A program made the translations under genes and the position numbers. A DNA stretch of 31,939 nt from positions 1 through 31,939 of the forward strand of contig CAZPFX010000009.1 in assembly GCA_964586055.1 (NCBI GenBank). The letters are read 5' to 3'. Positions within the stretch are counted from its first letter, which is position 1. Each line of letters opens with the position of its first letter. Below the pieces are notes generated by a model, which did not search any database, had not been told where the DNA came from, and saw only the letters and a list, made by a program, of their open reading frames with translations. This document shows, in pieces, positions 30,530 through 31,939 of the stretch. The DNA is from UM-FILTER-42-14 sp964586055 (GTDB lineage: Bacteria; Patescibacteriota; Microgenomatia; UBA1400; PJMF01).

Positions 30530-31610
30530 CAAAAAAATTGCCCTCGGTATGAGTGGCGGAGTAGACTCTTCGCTCTCGGCTCACCTACTAGTAGAGCAAG
30601 GCTATGATGTGACCGGCATCTACTTAGAATGCTGGAGAGCACCCGGATGCCGCACTGATGAAGACAGAGCGGATGCATTAAAAGTTGCCTTGTCTCTGAA
30701 TATTCCATTTCAAGTTTTAGACTTTAAAAATACCTATCGAGACTCAGTTGTTCAAGCATTCTTTGATGACTACAAAGCTGGGAAAACTCCAAATCCTGAC
30801 ATTGCTTGTAATAAAGAAATCAAGTTTGGCCTTTTTTATGACTGGGCCATGAAAAATGATTTTGATGCAATTGCCACCGGCCACTATACCAAGATTACTG
30901 ATGGCCAACTTGTAATACCTGCAGATAGGCACAAAGACCAAACTTATTTTCTCTACCAAATCAATGATAATCAACTAAAACATGTTATTTTCCCACTAGA
31001 AAATATGACTAAAACAGAGGTGAGAAAAGAAGCAGAAAAACGCTCTCTTCATGTCAAAGACAAAAAAGATTCCGTTGGCATTTGTTTCATCGGCGATATC
31101 GACGTTCATTCTTTTCTGAAAGACGAACTTGGGGAAAATCCAGGGCCAGTGGTTGATCTATCAGGTAATACCATTGGCAAACACAATGGCCTTTGGTTCT
31201 ATACGATTGGTCAGAGACATGGTTTTGAGATCGACAAAAGAACCCTAATAACTACTGAAAATGGAGAAATTGAGCGTCAAAACTTCCCGCCTTTCTATGT
31301 CATAGCAAAGAAACAAAAAGAAAATCAGCTAGTGGTCGGGTTCGGCACTGAAACAGAACAAAGCCAATTTTCTATCCGAGATATTCACTGGATTAGCAGA
31401 AATCAACCTGGGGACCTGAACAATCTACTTGTTCGAATTCGCCACACTGGAGAACTTCTTCCAAGCGTTCTGCAAAAAAATAATGTCAAATTGGACGAGC
31501 CAATCAGAGGCATTGCGCCTGGACAATCAGCTGTTTTTTATCAAAAGCAAGGCGAAGAGACCGTTTGTCTCGGCGGCGCTATCATCGACGAGGTTGTGTT
31601 TGACTCATAG
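30519..31610 (+). CDS. mnmA: tRNA-specific 2-thiouridylase MnmA
   Basis: A 363-residue enzyme that thiolates U34 in Glu, Gln and Lys tRNAs. The PP-loop ATP site is SGGVDSS at 12-18. The catalytic Cys97 is in NPDIACNKEIKF and the second catalytic Cys189 in VGICFIGD. The central ATGHYTK and the C-terminal beta-barrel (GQRHGF, GLWFYTIGQ, APGQSAVFYQ) are typical. Start ATG 30519 is chosen because MLHNKKIALGMSGG matches the family; the frame opens 60 bases earlier inside the preceding gene. The 11-base overlap suggests co-transcription with the tagging-like operon, though the functions need not be linked. Confidence 0.96.
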   Translation: MLHNKKIALGMSGGVDSSLSAHLLVEQGYDVTGIYLECWRAPGCRTDEDRADALKVALSLNIPFQVLDFKNTYRDSVVQAFFDDYKAGKTPNPDIACNKEIKFGLFYDWAMKNDFDAIATGHYTKITDGQLVIPADRHKDQTYFLYQINDNQLKHVIFPLENMTKTEVRKEAEKRSLHVKDKKDSVGICFIGDIDVHSFLKDELGENPGPVVDLSGNTIGKHNGLWFYTIGQRHGFEIDKRTLITTENGEIERQNFPPFYVIAKKQKENQLVVGFGTETEQSQFSIRDIHWISRNQPGDLNNLLVRIRHTGELLPSVLQKNNVKLDEPIRGIAPGQSAVFYQKQGEETVCLGGAIIDEVVFDS

Positions 31611-31694
31611 GTTCAGGCCGTGTTATGATACCGCTTCTCGAGAGATTAGTCCCTTTGTTGGGATACTTATCTTCAGAAAATAAAAGAGTAGTCA

Positions 31695-31716
31695 ACAAGC
31701 TTAGCAATAAGCTTGT
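31695..31716. repeat. Inverted repeat (8-6-8) overlapping the first rRNA promoter
   Basis: ACAAGCTT and AAGCTTGT flank the loop AGCAAT. The right arm overlaps the -35 element TTGTAC of the upstream rRNA promoter. No T-run follows, so it is not a standard terminator for mnmA. It could be an operator or an attenuating hairpin. Confidence 0.45.
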
Positions 31717-31741
31717 ACTCAGCACGTTAACATCATAAGAA
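31713..31741 (+). promoter_or_regulatory. Candidate rRNA promoter P1
   Basis: TTGTAC (31713-31718), 17-base spacer, TAAGAA (31736-31741). It shares the -35 hexamer with the second promoter. The transcript start would be near 31748, about 135 bases before the 16S 5' end. Confidence 0.4.
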
Positions 31742-31830
31742 TAGATAGACAATTTTAATAATACTGAAACAAACATGGTGGTAGAACACTGCAACTTTTT
31801 ATAGTTGACCGGATTCTACTGCACATGAAT

Positions 31831-31860
31831 TTGTACAGTTACGATCCGCAATTCTATAAA
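31831..31860 (+). promoter_or_regulatory. Candidate rRNA promoter P2, close to the 16S gene
   Basis: TTGTAC (31831-31836), 18-base spacer, TATAAA (31855-31860). The predicted start near 31867 leaves a leader of only about 15-20 bases before the 16S sequence, unusually short for an rRNA operon. The 270 bases between mnmA and 16S hold nothing else I recognise. Confidence 0.5.
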
Positions 31861-31882
31861 TAAATCTAAAACACGCTTGTTT

Positions 31883-31939
<57 letters not shown>

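Overview
The window looks like part of a small, compact genome of a Candidate Phyla Radiation bacterium (Patescibacteria, perhaps Microgenomates-like). The reasons are short or overlapping intergenic spaces, diverged and trimmed versions of universal proteins (short HolA-like protein, UvrC without a C-terminal HhH domain), glycolytic genes without a classical phosphofructokinase nearby, and the 5' end of an unusual 16S rRNA at the right edge. The taxonomic call is inference. The genetic code appears standard: TGA is used as a stop, for example in the GTGA and ATGA overlaps.

Layout. 1-3.4 kb: a small unknown protein, a HAD phosphatase, a coupled LmbE-like deacetylase/glycoside hydrolase pair on the minus strand, and a membrane-anchored lysozyme-like protein. 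3.45-3.65 kb: a promoter-hairpin-terminator unit that looks like an uncharacterised small RNA, converging on a tRNA-Leu(UAG). 3.7-5.7 kb: a membrane protein, a YgjP-like metallopeptidase, a 60-residue membrane protein and a HolA-like clamp-loader subunit. 5.7-14.6 kb: a sugar-phosphate and lower-glycolysis cluster (phosphomannomutase, PfkB kinase, nucleotidyltransferase, PGI/PMI, a diverged PEP/pyruvate-binding protein broken by a 100-N assembly gap, enolase, iPGM). 14.7-26.2 kb: lexA, a cobalamin adenosyltransferase, a GNAT protein, a CofE-like ligase, uvrB, uvrA, a membrane-anchored transglutaminase and uvrC. 26.2-30.5 kb: YvlD-like protein, 7TM protein, an ATP-grasp glutamate ligase fused to a retropepsin-like domain, a DUF1704 metallopeptidase and a GNAT/FemAB-like protein. 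30.5 kb to the end: mnmA and then the rRNA promoter region and 16S rRNA.

The most promising unusual system is the 23.0-30.5 kb set: an intact surface transglutaminase, a 7TM membrane protein, a peptide ligase fused to its likely proteolytic counterpart, a zinc carboxypeptidase-like enzyme and an acyltransferase. Together they suggest a peptide-tagging and de-tagging (write/erase) module at the cell envelope, here with the transglutaminase split from the 7TM protein and the retropepsin DTG motif changed to DTK.

A second window-wide signal is probable leaderless expression. About a dozen genes have a -10 hexamer (TATAAT, TATACT, TAAGAT or TACAAT) ending 5-8 bases before the start codon and no Shine-Dalgarno sequence. 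Inner operon genes start by ATGA, GTGA or TAATG overlap. Only the phosphomannomutase gene and lexA show a convincing Shine-Dalgarno. Other notable points are a substituted catalytic Glu in enolase, Thr in place of the catalytic Ser in iPGM, a ~60-residue insertion in the UvrB helicase core, and out-of-frame dual coding of the transglutaminase membrane anchor and the UvrC nuclease start.
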